Shown here piece by piece: positions 45,187-54,500 of a stretch of 64,000 nucleotides of DNA; within the stretch, counting starts at the first letter, position 1, and the number at the start of each line of letters is the position of its first letter. The stretch is from Pirellulales bacterium (GTDB taxonomy: Bacteria > Planctomycetota > Planctomycetia > Pirellulales > S012-138). The stretch covers positions 62,001 through 126,000 of the forward strand of contig JALCBR010000002.1 in the NCBI GenBank assembly GCA_028066245.1. Reading direction: 5' to 3'. Both the position numbers and the translations under genes were made by a program. The notes under the pieces were generated by a model. The model was given only the letters and a program-made list of their open reading frames with translations. It searched no databases and was not told the origin of the DNA.

Positions 45187-45969
45187 TCAGAACCGATGAC
45201 GGACGGCCCACAGGTCCGGGAAGATTGGCTGAAAGAGCGATTTCTTGAGGAACTCTACACCCAGTGATCCTCCGGTCCCGTGTTTGGCGCCGATTGTTCT
45301 TTCCACGACTTTCACGTGACGATACCGCCATTCCTGCAAGCCTTCATCAAAGTCAGCCATCGATTCAAACAAGATCTCCATCCGCGGATCATTGCGGTAC
45401 AAAGAGAAAATGCCATTCTGGATTTCCACGTTGGCGACCGTGGATTGCTCAACGTCCTTGTTCTTGATCTCAGCAGGAATCGTGATTCCGTTGAGGTCAA
45501 GGAACTTGTAGAAGTGGTCGATCAGTGACGGGTGGCTAAGCCGGCTGCGCAGCGTTTCAAAATCACCCTCTTCAGGATCTACGTATTTCAGTACTTCAGG
45601 GCGTTTGTACCCAAGCAGAAACTCGAACTCGCGGAATTGCCACGACTGGAATCCAGAGGAAGTTTCCAATCGGTCACGAAAGCTAGTGAAGGACATCGGG
45701 GTCATCGTCTCCAAGATATCCAGTTGTGCGACCAAGACCTTCATCATGATCCGCAGTCTTTTGAACGTGGCGATGGCGGCGAATAAGCGGTTCTCTGAGA
45801 AATCTTGGCATACCTTGTCTAACTCGTGCAGCAACTGCTTGAACCACAGTTCATATGTTTGGTGCACGGTGATGAACAGTAGTTCGTCATGTTCCTCCGG
45901 CTCGCTGAGTGGTGCCTGCAGTCCGAGCAATTCGGTAACTTTGAGGTATTTTCCGTACGTGATGGACAT
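45187..45969 (-). CDS. kynA: Tryptophan 2,3-dioxygenase
   Basis: 260 residues from ATG at 45969; the frame continues upstream to 46062. The haem dioxygenase begins SITYGKYLKVTELLGLQAPL. It has ELLFITVHQTYELWFKQLLH (His36 matches the active-site His of TDO), FRDRLETSSGFQSWQFREFE (substrate-binding Arg), the YRHVKVVERTIG segment with the proximal haem His, and KHGTGGSLGVEFLKKSLFQP. It opens the indole ring of tryptophan to N-formylkynurenine. No kynurenine formamidase or kynureninase gene is nearby. It is convergent with ribE and divergent from the NRDE-family gene. Confidence 0.93.
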   Translation of the reverse strand: MSITYGKYLKVTELLGLQAPLSEPEEHDELLFITVHQTYELWFKQLLHELDKVCQDFSENRLFAAIATFKRLRIMMKVLVAQLDILETMTPMSFTSFRDRLETSSGFQSWQFREFEFLLGYKRPEVLKYVDPEEGDFETLRSRLSHPSLIDHFYKFLDLNGITIPAEIKNKDVEQSTVANVEIQNGIFSLYRNDPRMEILFESMADFDEGLQEWRYRHVKVVERTIGAKHGTGGSLGVEFLKKSLFQPIFPDLWAVRHRF

Positions 45970-46167
45970 GGAGTTTCCCGGTGCGATAACGCCGTGGATT
46001 GTGCGGAACCAACTCTTCCTCGCCGCGTTCATTCTCGACACCACCTGGCGAATGTCCAGCACAGCGAATTCTCACGAGCGGGTATCCGCTGGGTGGAAAT
46101 TCCCATAAAACGGAGCTTGTGCTGAAGAGTTATTGTGTGCTGTTTGGTTGCTTCTTGATCCCATCGC

Positions 46168-46980
46168 ATGTGCTTGCTTGCCGTTCATGTTCGATTTCGT
46201 CCCGATGTGCCGCTCCTATTGGCCGCAAATCGGGAGGAGTTCTATTCGCGACCGAGCCGACCGCCGGAGATCTTTCGTGATGAGCCGCCAGTCCTATGCG
46301 GCAGCGACGTACTCCAGGGCGGCACTTGGCTGGGGGTCAACGCCGTCTCGCTAGTTGTAGGTGTGACGAATCGCCACGGAGAACAAAGCTCCGCGCCGCC
46401 AGGTACCCCCGAGTCCAGGTCACGCGGCCTTCTGTGTCGAGACTTGTTGCGCTGCACATCTGTTGTCGCGGCGGTCGATCTGGCCCAACAAGAACTTGCT
46501 TCGGGTAGGTACCAAGGTGCAAATTTCTTTATTGCGGACCGGGATCTGGCGTTCGTCGTCCAGGGAGGTCAGCGTATCGATCGGATCGAACTTTCGTCGG
46601 GCATGCATCTGTTGACCAACGGTGACGTTGACGATGCCAAAGATCAGCGGCAAGAATTGGCGCGGCAGATGTTCGCAAACGCTGGCTACAAGTCTGTGGA
46701 TGAGTTTGTGGATGCCGCGCGGAAAATTTGTGGGCATGCGCCTGGTCAGCTGCAAGTTGCGCAAGAAAGCTCCATCGTCATTGAAGGTTCAGATCGGGGG
46801 ACGGTTTCTTCGACGGTCATCACTCTCTCCGATGTTCCGTCCGAACGCCGGTACCTTTTCGCGCCTGGACCACCGCACCGCACAGAGTACGTCGAGCACT
46901 CGAACAAATTGAGCATGCTCTTGGAGCGAACTATCGCTGATCAACATTGTCCACCTCCTTTGGGAGCTGACTCGTCCTGA
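46168..46980 (+). CDS. NRDE-family protein (TANGO2-like, Ntn-hydrolase fold)
   Basis: 270 residues starting MCLLAVHVRF, with Cys2 in the position typical of this family and of N-terminal nucleophile hydrolases. The name-giving motif appears as LLLAANREEFYSRPSRPPEI. Further family segments are GGTWLGVNAVSLVVGVTNRH, RGLLCRDLLR and GMHLLTNGDVDD. Eukaryotic TANGO2 has been linked to haem and lipid handling. The bacterial function is unknown, and hydrolase activity is only implied by the fold. It sits 60 bp before manC on the same strand, with no evident functional link. Confidence 0.82.
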   Translation: MCLLAVHVRFRPDVPLLLAANREEFYSRPSRPPEIFRDEPPVLCGSDVLQGGTWLGVNAVSLVVGVTNRHGEQSSAPPGTPESRSRGLLCRDLLRCTSVVAAVDLAQQELASGRYQGANFFIADRDLAFVVQGGQRIDRIELSSGMHLLTNGDVDDAKDQRQELARQMFANAGYKSVDEFVDAARKICGHAPGQLQVAQESSIVIEGSDRGTVSSTVITLSDVPSERRYLFAPGPPHRTEYVEHSNKLSMLLERTIADQHCPPPLGADSS

Positions 46981-47041
46981 AGGGACCGGCGAGCTCGGCA
47001 TTGAGTTGTTCACACGTTCATATCAGGGAGGATTTGCAATC

Positions 47042-48124
47042 ATGCTGCACGCTGTAATCATGGCTGGCGGCTCGGGCACACGCTTCTGGCCGGTTAGCCG
47101 TCGCGACAGACCCAAGCAACTGATCGCATTGGCTGGCGAGCGGACGATGATCCAAATGACGGTTGATCGCTTGCAGGGCCTGGTTGGCCCAGAGCAAACG
47201 TTGATTGTTACGAACCAGCGTTTAGTGGAGCCAATTCAGGAGCAATTACCTGAGTTGCCTGCGATGTCAGTGATTGGCGAGCCGTGCAAGCGTGACACGG
47301 CGCCCTGCATTGGACTAGCAGCACTCTTGTTGCTCGAACAAGATCCTGAGGCGGTCATGCTGGTGATGCCGGCGGACCATGTGATTCGCCCTGAGGAAGA
47401 TTTTCAGTCCGCCGTGCAATTTGCTGCAAGCCTGGTCGCTTCTGGCGATGCCGAGATCGCGACGTTTGGGATTCGCCCAACATATCCAGCTGAGATCTTT
47501 GGATACATCCAGGGGGGCGAACCGATCTCCGACCAAGAATCAGGGATGTCGGCCTTCGCAGTGGCCAATTTTCGTGAAAAGCCTGGCGCGGAAACCGCAC
47601 GGGAGTATCTTGCCGGCGGAGATTACTACTGGAACAGCGGGATTTTTCTGTGGAAAGCCAGCACTATTATGGCGGCGTTGGAGGAACATCAGCCAACCAT
47701 GGTCGAGCATTTGCGGTCGACTGTGTCAGCATGGAAGACTAACGAGCGTGACGAAGTGTTTCAGCGGGAGTTCGCCGCGATTGAAGGTATCTCAGTCGAC
47801 TATGCCGTGATGGAACACGCGAAGAACGTTGTGGTGGTGGAAGCGCCGTTTGAGTGGGATGACGTTGGCGGCTGGCAGGCAATGGCTCGCTTGCGAAATC
47901 AAGACGAGCGCGGGAACACCGTGATCGCTAAGCACCTGGCCGAGGATACATCCGGGTGCATTGTTCGCAGTGAAGGGGAGCATCTGATTGTGACGCTGGG
48001 GCTTGAGGACTGTTTGGTTGTCCACACCCCCAATGTTACGCTGGTCGCTGACAAGAACCGTGAAGAGTCGATCCGGAAGCTTGTCGCAATGGTCGAAGAA
48101 AACGGCTGGCAGGAATACCTCTAG
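47042..48124 (+). CDS. manC: Mannose-1-phosphate guanylyltransferase
   Basis: 360 residues from ATG at 47042, supported by an AGGGAGG ribosome binding site ten bases upstream. The nucleotidyltransferase signature HAVIMAGGSGTRFWPVSRRD followed by RPKQLIAL is at the N-terminus. VMLVMPADHVI, VANFREKPGAETAREYL, DYYWNSGIFLWKAS, SVDYAVMEHAKNVVVVEAPF and EWDDVGGWQAM complete the family pattern. The C-terminal mannose-6-phosphate isomerase domain of the bifunctional form is absent. It makes GDP-mannose, which may feed the exopolysaccharide glycosyltransferases encoded at the left of the window. Confidence 0.94.
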   Translation: MLHAVIMAGGSGTRFWPVSRRDRPKQLIALAGERTMIQMTVDRLQGLVGPEQTLIVTNQRLVEPIQEQLPELPAMSVIGEPCKRDTAPCIGLAALLLLEQDPEAVMLVMPADHVIRPEEDFQSAVQFAASLVASGDAEIATFGIRPTYPAEIFGYIQGGEPISDQESGMSAFAVANFREKPGAETAREYLAGGDYYWNSGIFLWKASTIMAALEEHQPTMVEHLRSTVSAWKTNERDEVFQREFAAIEGISVDYAVMEHAKNVVVVEAPFEWDDVGGWQAMARLRNQDERGNTVIAKHLAEDTSGCIVRSEGEHLIVTLGLEDCLVVHTPNVTLVADKNREESIRKLVAMVEENGWQEYL

Positions 48125-48317
48125 GAATTGCCAAAACATGTCAAATGCAGATGAGTATGCCATCCACACAGAAACGTCAGCGACGTTGGCGATGGAAGCT
48201 ACTGGTTGAGGGCGCAGATTGCCGTAAGCAATCAAGGTGAAGATTTGCCTGCTTGACTGACCAGTTTATGCCGCCAGCCTGACTAATCCCCACGCAATCG
48301 ACACTCACTCCAGTTTC

Positions 48318-48563
48318 ATGCAGATTACTGTCAAGCTGTTTGCCGTTGCCCGGCAACTGGCCGGCGCGGACACGATAGACGTCGCGTTGCCAGCGGATGC
48401 CACCGTTTCAGCCCTACGGACTGCAATCGCAGCGCAACACCCGGCTTTGGAACGGATCGTGGGGCAATTGAAGTTCGCCGTGAACGCGGACTATGCCACA
48501 GACGAAACCACACTGACCGAAGAGCAGGAGATCGCGTGCATTCCGCCTGTCAGTGGTGGCTGA
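48318..48563 (+). CDS. moaD: Molybdopterin synthase small subunit MoaD
   Basis: 81 residues with a ubiquitin-like fold pattern. It starts MQITVKLFAVARQLAGADTI, contains LKFAVNADYATDETTLTEEQ, and ends CIPPVSGG. The C-terminal Gly-Gly is adenylated and then thiocarboxylated to give the sulfur donor for molybdopterin synthesis. The large subunit MoaE is not in the window. Separate from manC by about 190 bp. The coding end overlaps an 8 bp inverted repeat that may act as a terminator. Confidence 0.88.
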   Translation: MQITVKLFAVARQLAGADTIDVALPADATVSALRTAIAAQHPALERIVGQLKFAVNADYATDETTLTEEQEIACIPPVSGG

Positions 48564-48568
48564 CAGGC
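48545..48568. terminator. Possible hairpin at the end of moaD
   Basis: GCCTGTCA and TGACAGGC form a perfect 8 bp stem with an 8 nt loop, spanning the moaD stop codon. There is no T run after it. The next gene is convergent, so a terminator is expected here, but the missing T tract keeps confidence low. Confidence 0.3.
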
Positions 48569-48637
48569 TTGCGCTGTTGGAAGGGCGGTACGCATTGAAG
48601 GCGACTGTATCCTAAGAACGCGTGCCGCTGTGCTGGC

Positions 48638-50734
48638 TCATTTACGGTCTTTAGCCGAAGGGGGCGCAACGAGCGGCTTATCGCCGTTTGCAGAAGATGC
48701 GTTCTCTCGTCTGATTCGCAAGATCACGACGGCACGACGCGGCGTTTCGCTCAGAACCTTATGATCGAATAGCTGATCAACAGCGGCCAACCCTCCGACC
48801 TGCCCGTTCGTTGGTCCTGCACTTGCTTGATGGTGTTCGCGCTGCGACTGACCCTGCCGCCGTCGCCCGCCGAGTCCAGGCGACCCCGCAAGTTTGTCGA
48901 GATCGGCGTTGCCATGATTTCCTTTGCCGCGACCTGCACGGGCGCGCGACCGAACATTTCCGCGACGTTGGTTCACGTTTTCGTCTGCCGTGGAGCTACT
49001 ATTTTCGGAAACCACTGTGTCACCGCCTACTTGCTGATCTTGCAAGCCCGCTTGATCATCCGAGAGGCCTATGACTGAATCTGATTTCTCAACGATTGGC
49101 CATTGTTGGTACAAACGAACAGGTAGACGAACAGCCAAACCTTGCGAGACCGGCATGGGCTCGGTATTTGTTCGACCACGTTCGACGTTTTTGTCTGGAG
49201 AAGAATTGCGAGCGAACTGTGTGCTTTCTGAGCCGTGTTTCCCTTCCACAAGTGCGCCCCTAAACCAACTCCCGTCGATCGCTTGGTGTGCAAAGCGATC
49301 AATCGATGTCCCTAGGACAACACCATTACCAGCCCCATCTTGATAGAAGTACTGACCAAGCTGGCTGAACAATTGAGCACTGATTTCTTCGGTCAACTCT
49401 TTTTCTTCCGCTGGCGAGTTCGTAGCTGGATCCAATCTCCTGATGAGAGGGGGCTGTGTTGAAGCAAGAGCTAATCCCGAGATTGCGGCATCGATCCGAC
49501 CTTGTGTTGATTCAACAAAAAACACTTCAATGCCCAATTGCCCATCAGCGAAAGCGAGAGTTGAGTCGTTCTTTTCGACTTGTCCACTCGTAGCAATTTG
49601 CTGCGCTCTGGCATCGCCGTCCTGTCCGTGGCCTTCACCTGCATCGCGTTTGACAGCCTCATCTTCTTGAGTTGCCAGCTGCCGCACTCGGCGTTGCGAA
49701 AAGAACGCCCACGTTTCACCTTGTGCATCTTGTGGGTCTGAGTTCAGCGCAGACTCAAACGCCGCCGCGATCTCCGCTTCTGAAACCCCCTCTGGCACGA
49801 AAAGATCACAATACAAAACCTCCGTTTGCCATTGTGGTTGCGCAGTGATGTAGTCGGCGCCGTCCGGAGGTTCGCCAAACTCCGCTAAACTTTGTTGCAG
49901 GCGATCTAGCATGCTGAGAACGTCGAGACTGGCTTGCGTATCGTCAGCAGATTCGTCATTCTCATCATCCGAAGTGACCTGGGCGAATCGGACGTTGCTA
50001 CTTCTGCGTCCTAACATTTCGATCTGATGCTCAGGCGAGTCGGCATCAGCAGATCGGAACTCAAGACCAACTTCCGGCGTGTTTTTCGCTTCGGGCTCCG
50101 CGCGGACCTCTGCTTGAACCGACTGGCGATTCTCGACATCGTATGGGTGGCTTGCATTCGATTGAGCTTGAATGGAGCTTCCTAGAATACGCACCCCCGC
50201 TGATTCTCTAGGCACATTATGACTCAATGCAATGTTGTCACGCATGGCTACATGCGGAGACGTGCTGCCTGGCGGGAGAAGAATCAACGTAACCAAGCTT
50301 ACCGCCGCGGCAATCCCGATCCAAGCAGGTGCTTGCCAGCGACTGGCCCTGGGAAGTGACTCAGGTAGCGCGGTAGTATGCCTTTTCTTTCTTCCATTTC
50401 CCTCGATGCGATTTGCTGTTGCGTCACTGCCGGTCGGCTCAGAAGACGTCTTGTGAGAGGCGGCATCGCGAACGGCCGGACCAAGGAGGATGCCTGGAGG
50501 TGCGGCGATGTTCTGTTGGGAGGCGATCTCTTCAAGCACTTCGTCAGTAAAGCGATCGGTCAGTCGGAACTGAGGAAGTTCTCTGAACGCTGCTTGAATG
50601 TCAGGCCAGCCTTGCAGGAATCCACTCAAATCACCGTCAACGTTGGCGGCTTGCTCGATTTCTCCGCGCATCGCTTCTGACACCTGATTGTCCAGGTAGG
50701 CGGAAACGTCGGGATTATCGCGCCAAGATGACAT
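48638..50734 (-). CDS. Anti-sigma-like membrane protein with a long disordered tail
   Basis: 698 residues. The N-terminus SWRDNPDVSAYLDNQVSEAM and RGEIEQAANVDGDLSGFL resembles the short helical domain of membrane anti-sigma factors, though no zinc-binding Cys/His set is present. A single membrane segment lies at about residues 137-154 (APAWIGIAAAVSLVTLILLP). The extracytoplasmic part of over 500 residues has a possible folded section (EVLYCDLFVPEGVSEAEIAA, GIEVFFVESTQGRIDAAISG) and a long Gly/Arg/Gln-rich tail (GRGKGNHGNADLDKL). The last 30 residues form a folded-looking end (RRAVVILRIRREN). No sigma factor gene lies beside it. Regulatory function is inference. Confidence 0.6.
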   Translation of the reverse strand: MSSWRDNPDVSAYLDNQVSEAMRGEIEQAANVDGDLSGFLQGWPDIQAAFRELPQFRLTDRFTDEVLEEIASQQNIAAPPGILLGPAVRDAASHKTSSEPTGSDATANRIEGNGRKKRHTTALPESLPRASRWQAPAWIGIAAAVSLVTLILLPPGSTSPHVAMRDNIALSHNVPRESAGVRILGSSIQAQSNASHPYDVENRQSVQAEVRAEPEAKNTPEVGLEFRSADADSPEHQIEMLGRRSSNVRFAQVTSDDENDESADDTQASLDVLSMLDRLQQSLAEFGEPPDGADYITAQPQWQTEVLYCDLFVPEGVSEAEIAAAFESALNSDPQDAQGETWAFFSQRRVRQLATQEDEAVKRDAGEGHGQDGDARAQQIATSGQVEKNDSTLAFADGQLGIEVFFVESTQGRIDAAISGLALASTQPPLIRRLDPATNSPAEEKELTEEISAQLFSQLGQYFYQDGAGNGVVLGTSIDRFAHQAIDGSWFRGALVEGKHGSESTQFARNSSPDKNVERGRTNTEPMPVSQGLAVRLPVRLYQQWPIVEKSDSVIGLSDDQAGLQDQQVGGDTVVSENSSSTADENVNQRRGNVRSRARAGRGKGNHGNADLDKLAGSPGLGGRRRQGQSQREHHQASAGPTNGQVGGLAAVDQLFDHKVLSETPRRAVVILRIRRENASSANGDKPLVAPPSAKDRK

Positions 50735-51037
50735 GGGTTCTGCGATTTGGTTCGCTGCTCCCGAGAGTTAGAAACTGGTGACCGTCATGGCCGCTTCCGG
50801 AGCGAGTTCTCCAGAACGACCGACCTATAACTTGGACGCAAAGCAATGTCTCAAGTTCCATGCTGAGTCATCCCTCACTCAGGATTACGGCGATCTGCGC
50901 ATGGAACTGCTCGCCACGTGCTGTCAACGCATGTTACGGAGCCAGCTGGGCCGGGTCCAGGCTGGATTTTGCGACAGAAAGCCGCTTGCTTTGGAGTCAC
51001 TAACAATCCGGATAACCGGACCAGCGTTGAAGTGCGT
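50735..51037. other. Intergenic stretch, probable promoter region
   Basis: About 300 bp between the 3' end of mqnE and the start of the anti-sigma-like gene. A GTG-started frame of 87 codons on the plus strand (50778-51041) fills it, but it has no ribosome binding site and no protein-like pattern, so it is not called. No sigma factor coding sequence was found here. Confidence 0.45.
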
Positions 51038-52183
51038 TTAGCCTGCGGTGGCTTCGATTGGCGTTGAGATGGTCCACTCGGGACTGAGAGCCTTATCATC
51101 GGTTCTTGCCACACGGCGGTAGAGCGTATCTCGTTCGACGGGTTCCCGTCCTGCTTCCTCGATCAGATGGCGGATTTGATCGACGGTCAGCATCTCCGGA
51201 GTTGTCGCGCCGGCATCGTGGTAGATCAATTCGTGCCGTACCGTGCCATCCAAGTCATCCGCGCCGTAGGAGAGCGCCGTTTGTGCGGTGCCGATTCCCA
51301 GCATGATCCAATAAGCTTTGATGTGAGGGATGTTGTCCAACATCAACCGGCTGATGGCCATTGTCCGCAGATCCATAAATGCGGACGGCTTCTTAATGTG
51401 ATCCAATCCGGTGTTTTCTGGATGAAACGCCAAGGGAATGAATGTTTGGAAGCCGCCGGTTTCGTCCTGCAGCTCTCGTAATTGGCAAAGATGATCAATC
51501 CGATGATAGGCGTTCTCAATGTGCCCATAGAGCATGGTGCAATTGGTCTTCAACCCAAGCTGATGCGCTTGCCGATGGATGTCGATCCATTCAGCGGCAT
51601 CGGCCTTGTGTTCGCAAATCCGGTCGCGAATTTCCGGGTGGAAGATTTCCGCTCCGCCGCCGGGCATACTGCCCAACCCGGCGTCGATCAACTCTTGCAA
51701 AATCTCGTTGTAGGACTTTCCCGTCATGTGCCGGAACCAGTTGATTTCGACTCCGGTCCAAGCCTTCAGGTGCAGGCGAGGGAAGGCATCGTGCAGAATC
51801 CGCACGATGTTGACGTACCATTCGTAGGGTCTCTGGTGGTGTAACCCACCGACGATGTGCATCTCCGTGCATCCATTGTCAACTGCTTCTTGTCCCCGCG
51901 CGATGATCTGCTCATCGCTCATCGTGTAGCCCTTAGGATCCCGAAGGTCCGACCGAAACGCGCAAAAAACGCATCGATAGACACACACGTTGGTGGGGTT
52001 GAGGTGGGTGTTGATGTTGTAATAGGCCAGATTGCCGTTGTGGCGTTCACGGACGACATTGGCCAGCGCCCCGAGTTCATTCAGCGATACGTCCGGTCCA
52101 TAGAGGAACAGGCCTTCTTCGCTGGTCAATCGGTCACCAGCGAGGACTTTGTCACGGATCGAATTGAACGAAGCGCAAGCCAT
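51038..52183 (-). CDS. mqnE: Aminofutalosine synthase MqnE (radical SAM)
   Basis: 381 residues from ATG at 52183, supported by AGGAAC upstream; the open frame to 52375 adds unrelated residues. The radical SAM cluster motif is in THLNPTNVCVYRCVFCAF (CxxxCxxC). LKAWTGVEINWFRHMTGKSY, AGLGSMPGGGAEIFHPEIRD and TNCTMLYGHIENAYHRIDHL are typical of MqnE rather than MqnC. MqnE couples chorismate-derived carboxyvinyl-oxybenzoate with SAM to give aminofutalosine, in the futalosine route to menaquinone. The other mqn genes lie elsewhere. Its product pathway feeds the quinol pool used by the bc complex encoded just downstream in chromosomal order. Confidence 0.92.
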   Translation of the reverse strand: MACASFNSIRDKVLAGDRLTSEEGLFLYGPDVSLNELGALANVVRERHNGNLAYYNINTHLNPTNVCVYRCVFCAFRSDLRDPKGYTMSDEQIIARGQEAVDNGCTEMHIVGGLHHQRPYEWYVNIVRILHDAFPRLHLKAWTGVEINWFRHMTGKSYNEILQELIDAGLGSMPGGGAEIFHPEIRDRICEHKADAAEWIDIHRQAHQLGLKTNCTMLYGHIENAYHRIDHLCQLRELQDETGGFQTFIPLAFHPENTGLDHIKKPSAFMDLRTMAISRLMLDNIPHIKAYWIMLGIGTAQTALSYGADDLDGTVRHELIYHDAGATTPEMLTVDQIRHLIEEAGREPVERDTLYRRVARTDDKALSPEWTISTPIEATAG

Positions 52184-52344
52184 GTGTTCCTGCAGGATTA
52201 GACAACGAAGGGCAGTTGACGTTCGAGCTGGGGTGAGATGCGACGATATCCACGATGTGGTAACCGTAGCGGATTCCGCCAGATTAACAGCCGACAGCGA
52301 CTCGGGCGAGGGTCCGCTCGCACAGCGGTGATATTCTGTGATGG

Positions 52345-52581
52345 CTACGCTTGGATTTGACCCCGTCGACCACACAGTGGACAGATCATCGGATCGCCTT
52401 CTGGTTGGGGATTCTCAGCATCCACACGGAAAGCTTGGGTTTCACGATACGCACAACTGGTGCAGCGGTGCTCCCAGGTATCGATCGTCTGCGTCTCGTC
52501 AGCAAAATGATTGTGAGAGCAGTTGATAGTCCCCTCACCGCATTTCTCGCACTCACCGGCGGCTTGTGTATGGCGCGGCAT
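52345..52581 (-). CDS. Small zinc-ribbon protein
   Basis: 78 residues from ATG at 52581; the frame is open further upstream into the cytochrome gene region. Cysteine pairs are arranged as GECEKCGEGTINCSHNHF, RCTSCAYRETQAF and MICPLCGRRGQIQA, giving three CxxC knuckles and so probably one or two zinc ribbons. The protein is otherwise short and acidic to neutral. Zinc ribbons of this kind bind nucleic acid or partner proteins. The gene is 77 bp downstream of the cytochrome b-c gene on the same strand and may be cotranscribed with it. No exact family was recognised. Confidence 0.6.
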   Translation of the reverse strand: MPRHTQAAGECEKCGEGTINCSHNHFADETQTIDTWEHRCTSCAYRETQAFRVDAENPQPEGDPMICPLCGRRGQIQA

Positions 52582-52658
52582 AATCGAGAACTCTCTCACT
52601 GCATCAGCATCTGGTGCACGTAGCTGTTTAGGGATTGGCTGAGCAGTCCATCTCGCCG

Positions 52659-54500
52659 TTATTCTTGTTTTTGGCCCAGCTGCAACTCTCCGCGTACCCA
52701 CTGGGCGATGTAGGCGATCACTTCATCGCTGTAACCGCTGTTGGGGTTGGCCTCGATACCGAAGGTCGGCATTGTTGCTTTGTCTTCCTCGTCCCAACCG
52801 GCGAGGTAACCATACATGCGTTCATGCTTGGGGTTCCTGACCATTTCCTCAACCCACGCCTGAGAACCCCAGTCTGTTAGATCAGGCGCACCCAAGTACC
52901 CGGCATCGCCATAGAGATGGCAGTTGGTGCAACCGCCGTCCTTGAGAATCAGCGCTTCTCCTTCGCTGGCAAGTTTGGTTTGTTCTTCATTCATGTCCAT
53001 GCCAGCTTTTGCGTGCAGAGCCCAGGCAACTTTGTCCAATTCGTCTCGTGTGTAGACGATTCCGGAACCTTCTTCCAGGTTGTTGCCTCCCTCTGTGCTC
53101 TTGTGCAAAAACTCCATCACCATTCCATACTCGCGAGCCGCCAGCGGTGTGTTCCCAAAGAAATCCTCTGAGACAATCCGTTCCGGGTCCAGCATTCCGC
53201 GCGCCCATTCTTGTCGCCCAAATCCCCAGAGATTGGAAGCGGTGGGGTTGGCGTTGTTGTAGCCTTCGCCATTTGGGCCCTGGTAGTTGTGGCATTTCAA
53301 ACACTGATCAGTGATCACTTGAATGGCAACAGCTTTAGGGTGTTCCCGCATCATGGCCCTGGCGCCGGCGGGTGGGATCCCGCCATCGGTGGCGCCTGCC
53401 AAATCAAGCGCCACTTCAGCTTCCAACTTGGCAGCCCACTTCGCGTTTTTCAGTTCGGGGTTGGCCGCATCTTCCTGGAAGGCGGCGACCGTCAGGTAGA
53501 CAATTCCGGCAAAGACTGCGAACAGGAATCCGAGATTGAAATAGTGCCCGACTGGACGGCGACCGAGCAGCGGCATGGCAAACAGCACGGCCATGAGCAG
53601 GCCGGGAATGACAATCGCGCCGATGATCTCGCCGGTTTCACCGTGGAACAGCTTGAGGAATTGAAACAGGAACAGGAAGTACCACTCTGGCCGCGCGGCC
53701 TCGTACTGTCGCGCACCATCGGCCGGCGCGGTCAACTCTGCCCCGTGGAAATACCAGCTCAGTCCGCCGACAACAGCCATCACCGCGAGGCATGCCACGG
53801 CATCTTTCAGCACTTGGTCTGGCCAGAAGTAGCCATCAGACTTCTTGAGTGGCAGTTTGGCACACAAGCCATGCCGCCGAAAAAGCGCCAAGTGAACGAC
53901 TAAGCAACCAATCAGGAGTGCTGGCAGCACACCTGCGTGCAGCGCGAAAAACCGAGTCAGTGTAGCGTGCGAATAGTTTGTTCCCCCGACGACCAACTCC
54001 TGAGCTTTCTCTCCAACCAACGGCGTGATGCCAACCAGGTTGGTTGCCACACGAGTTGCCCAATACCCTTTTTGGTCCCATGGCAGCAGATATCCGGTGA
54101 GTGAGAGTGCGAGCACAATCAGCATCAACACCAAGCCCATCCAGAAGTTGACTTCGCGCGGCGCGCGGTATGCGCCATCCCACACGACTTGCAAGAGGTG
54201 AATGGCCAGCAACACCACCATGGCTTGAGCCATGAAGTGATGAATGCCGCGAAGGAACCAGCCGCCGGTCATCTCGTGCTGAATGTAGTAAACGCTTCCC
54301 CAAGCAGTTGTTGTAGCGGGGCTATAAGCGGCCCAGAGGATGACGCCGGTCACCAATTGCACAAAGAAGGCGAATGCCAGCGTGCTTCCCCAGACATAAC
54401 GCCAACGGGCGCCGCCAGGCACGCGCTCGTACAACACGTGCCGCATCAAGCCTCCCACGCCCGTGCGGTGTTCAATCCAATTCACTAAGCTGTGGATCAT
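52659..54500 (-). CDS. Cytochrome b fused to a dihaem cytochrome c (bc complex)
   Basis: 613 residues. Residues 1-345 are a complete cytochrome b. The haem-b ligands are His87/His101 (GIHHFMAQAMVVLLAIHLLQ) and His188/His203 (RFFALHAGVLPALL, CLVVHLALFRR). Their spacings of 14 and 15 match cytochrome b6 rather than mitochondrial-type b (14 and 14). The Qo motif PEWYF is at 271-275. After a linker two c-type haem sites follow: CLKCH (400-404) and CTNCH (524-528), each in a mono-haem cytochrome-like segment, with Met in ATMPTF as a possible axial ligand. It oxidises quinol and passes electrons on with proton translocation. Its start overlaps the Rieske stop (ATGA at 54497-54500). Confidence 0.9.
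   Translation of the reverse strand: MIHSLVNWIEHRTGVGGLMRHVLYERVPGGARWRYVWGSTLAFAFFVQLVTGVILWAAYSPATTTAWGSVYYIQHEMTGGWFLRGIHHFMAQAMVVLLAIHLLQVVWDGAYRAPREVNFWMGLVLMLIVLALSLTGYLLPWDQKGYWATRVATNLVGITPLVGEKAQELVVGGTNYSHATLTRFFALHAGVLPALLIGCLVVHLALFRRHGLCAKLPLKKSDGYFWPDQVLKDAVACLAVMAVVGGLSWYFHGAELTAPADGARQYEAARPEWYFLFLFQFLKLFHGETGEIIGAIVIPGLLMAVLFAMPLLGRRPVGHYFNLGFLFAVFAGIVYLTVAAFQEDAANPELKNAKWAAKLEAEVALDLAGATDGGIPPAGARAMMREHPKAVAIQVITDQCLKCHNYQGPNGEGYNNANPTASNLWGFGRQEWARGMLDPERIVSEDFFGNTPLAAREYGMVMEFLHKSTEGGNNLEEGSGIVYTRDELDKVAWALHAKAGMDMNEEQTKLASEGEALILKDGGCTNCHLYGDAGYLGAPDLTDWGSQAWVEEMVRNPKHERMYGYLAGWDEEDKATMPTFGIEANPNSGYSDEVIAYIAQWVRGELQLGQKQE

Noticed and set aside
50778..51041. 87-codon GTG-started plus-strand frame
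   Set aside because: No ribosome binding site, no hydrophobic or domain pattern, and it overlaps the end of mqnE.
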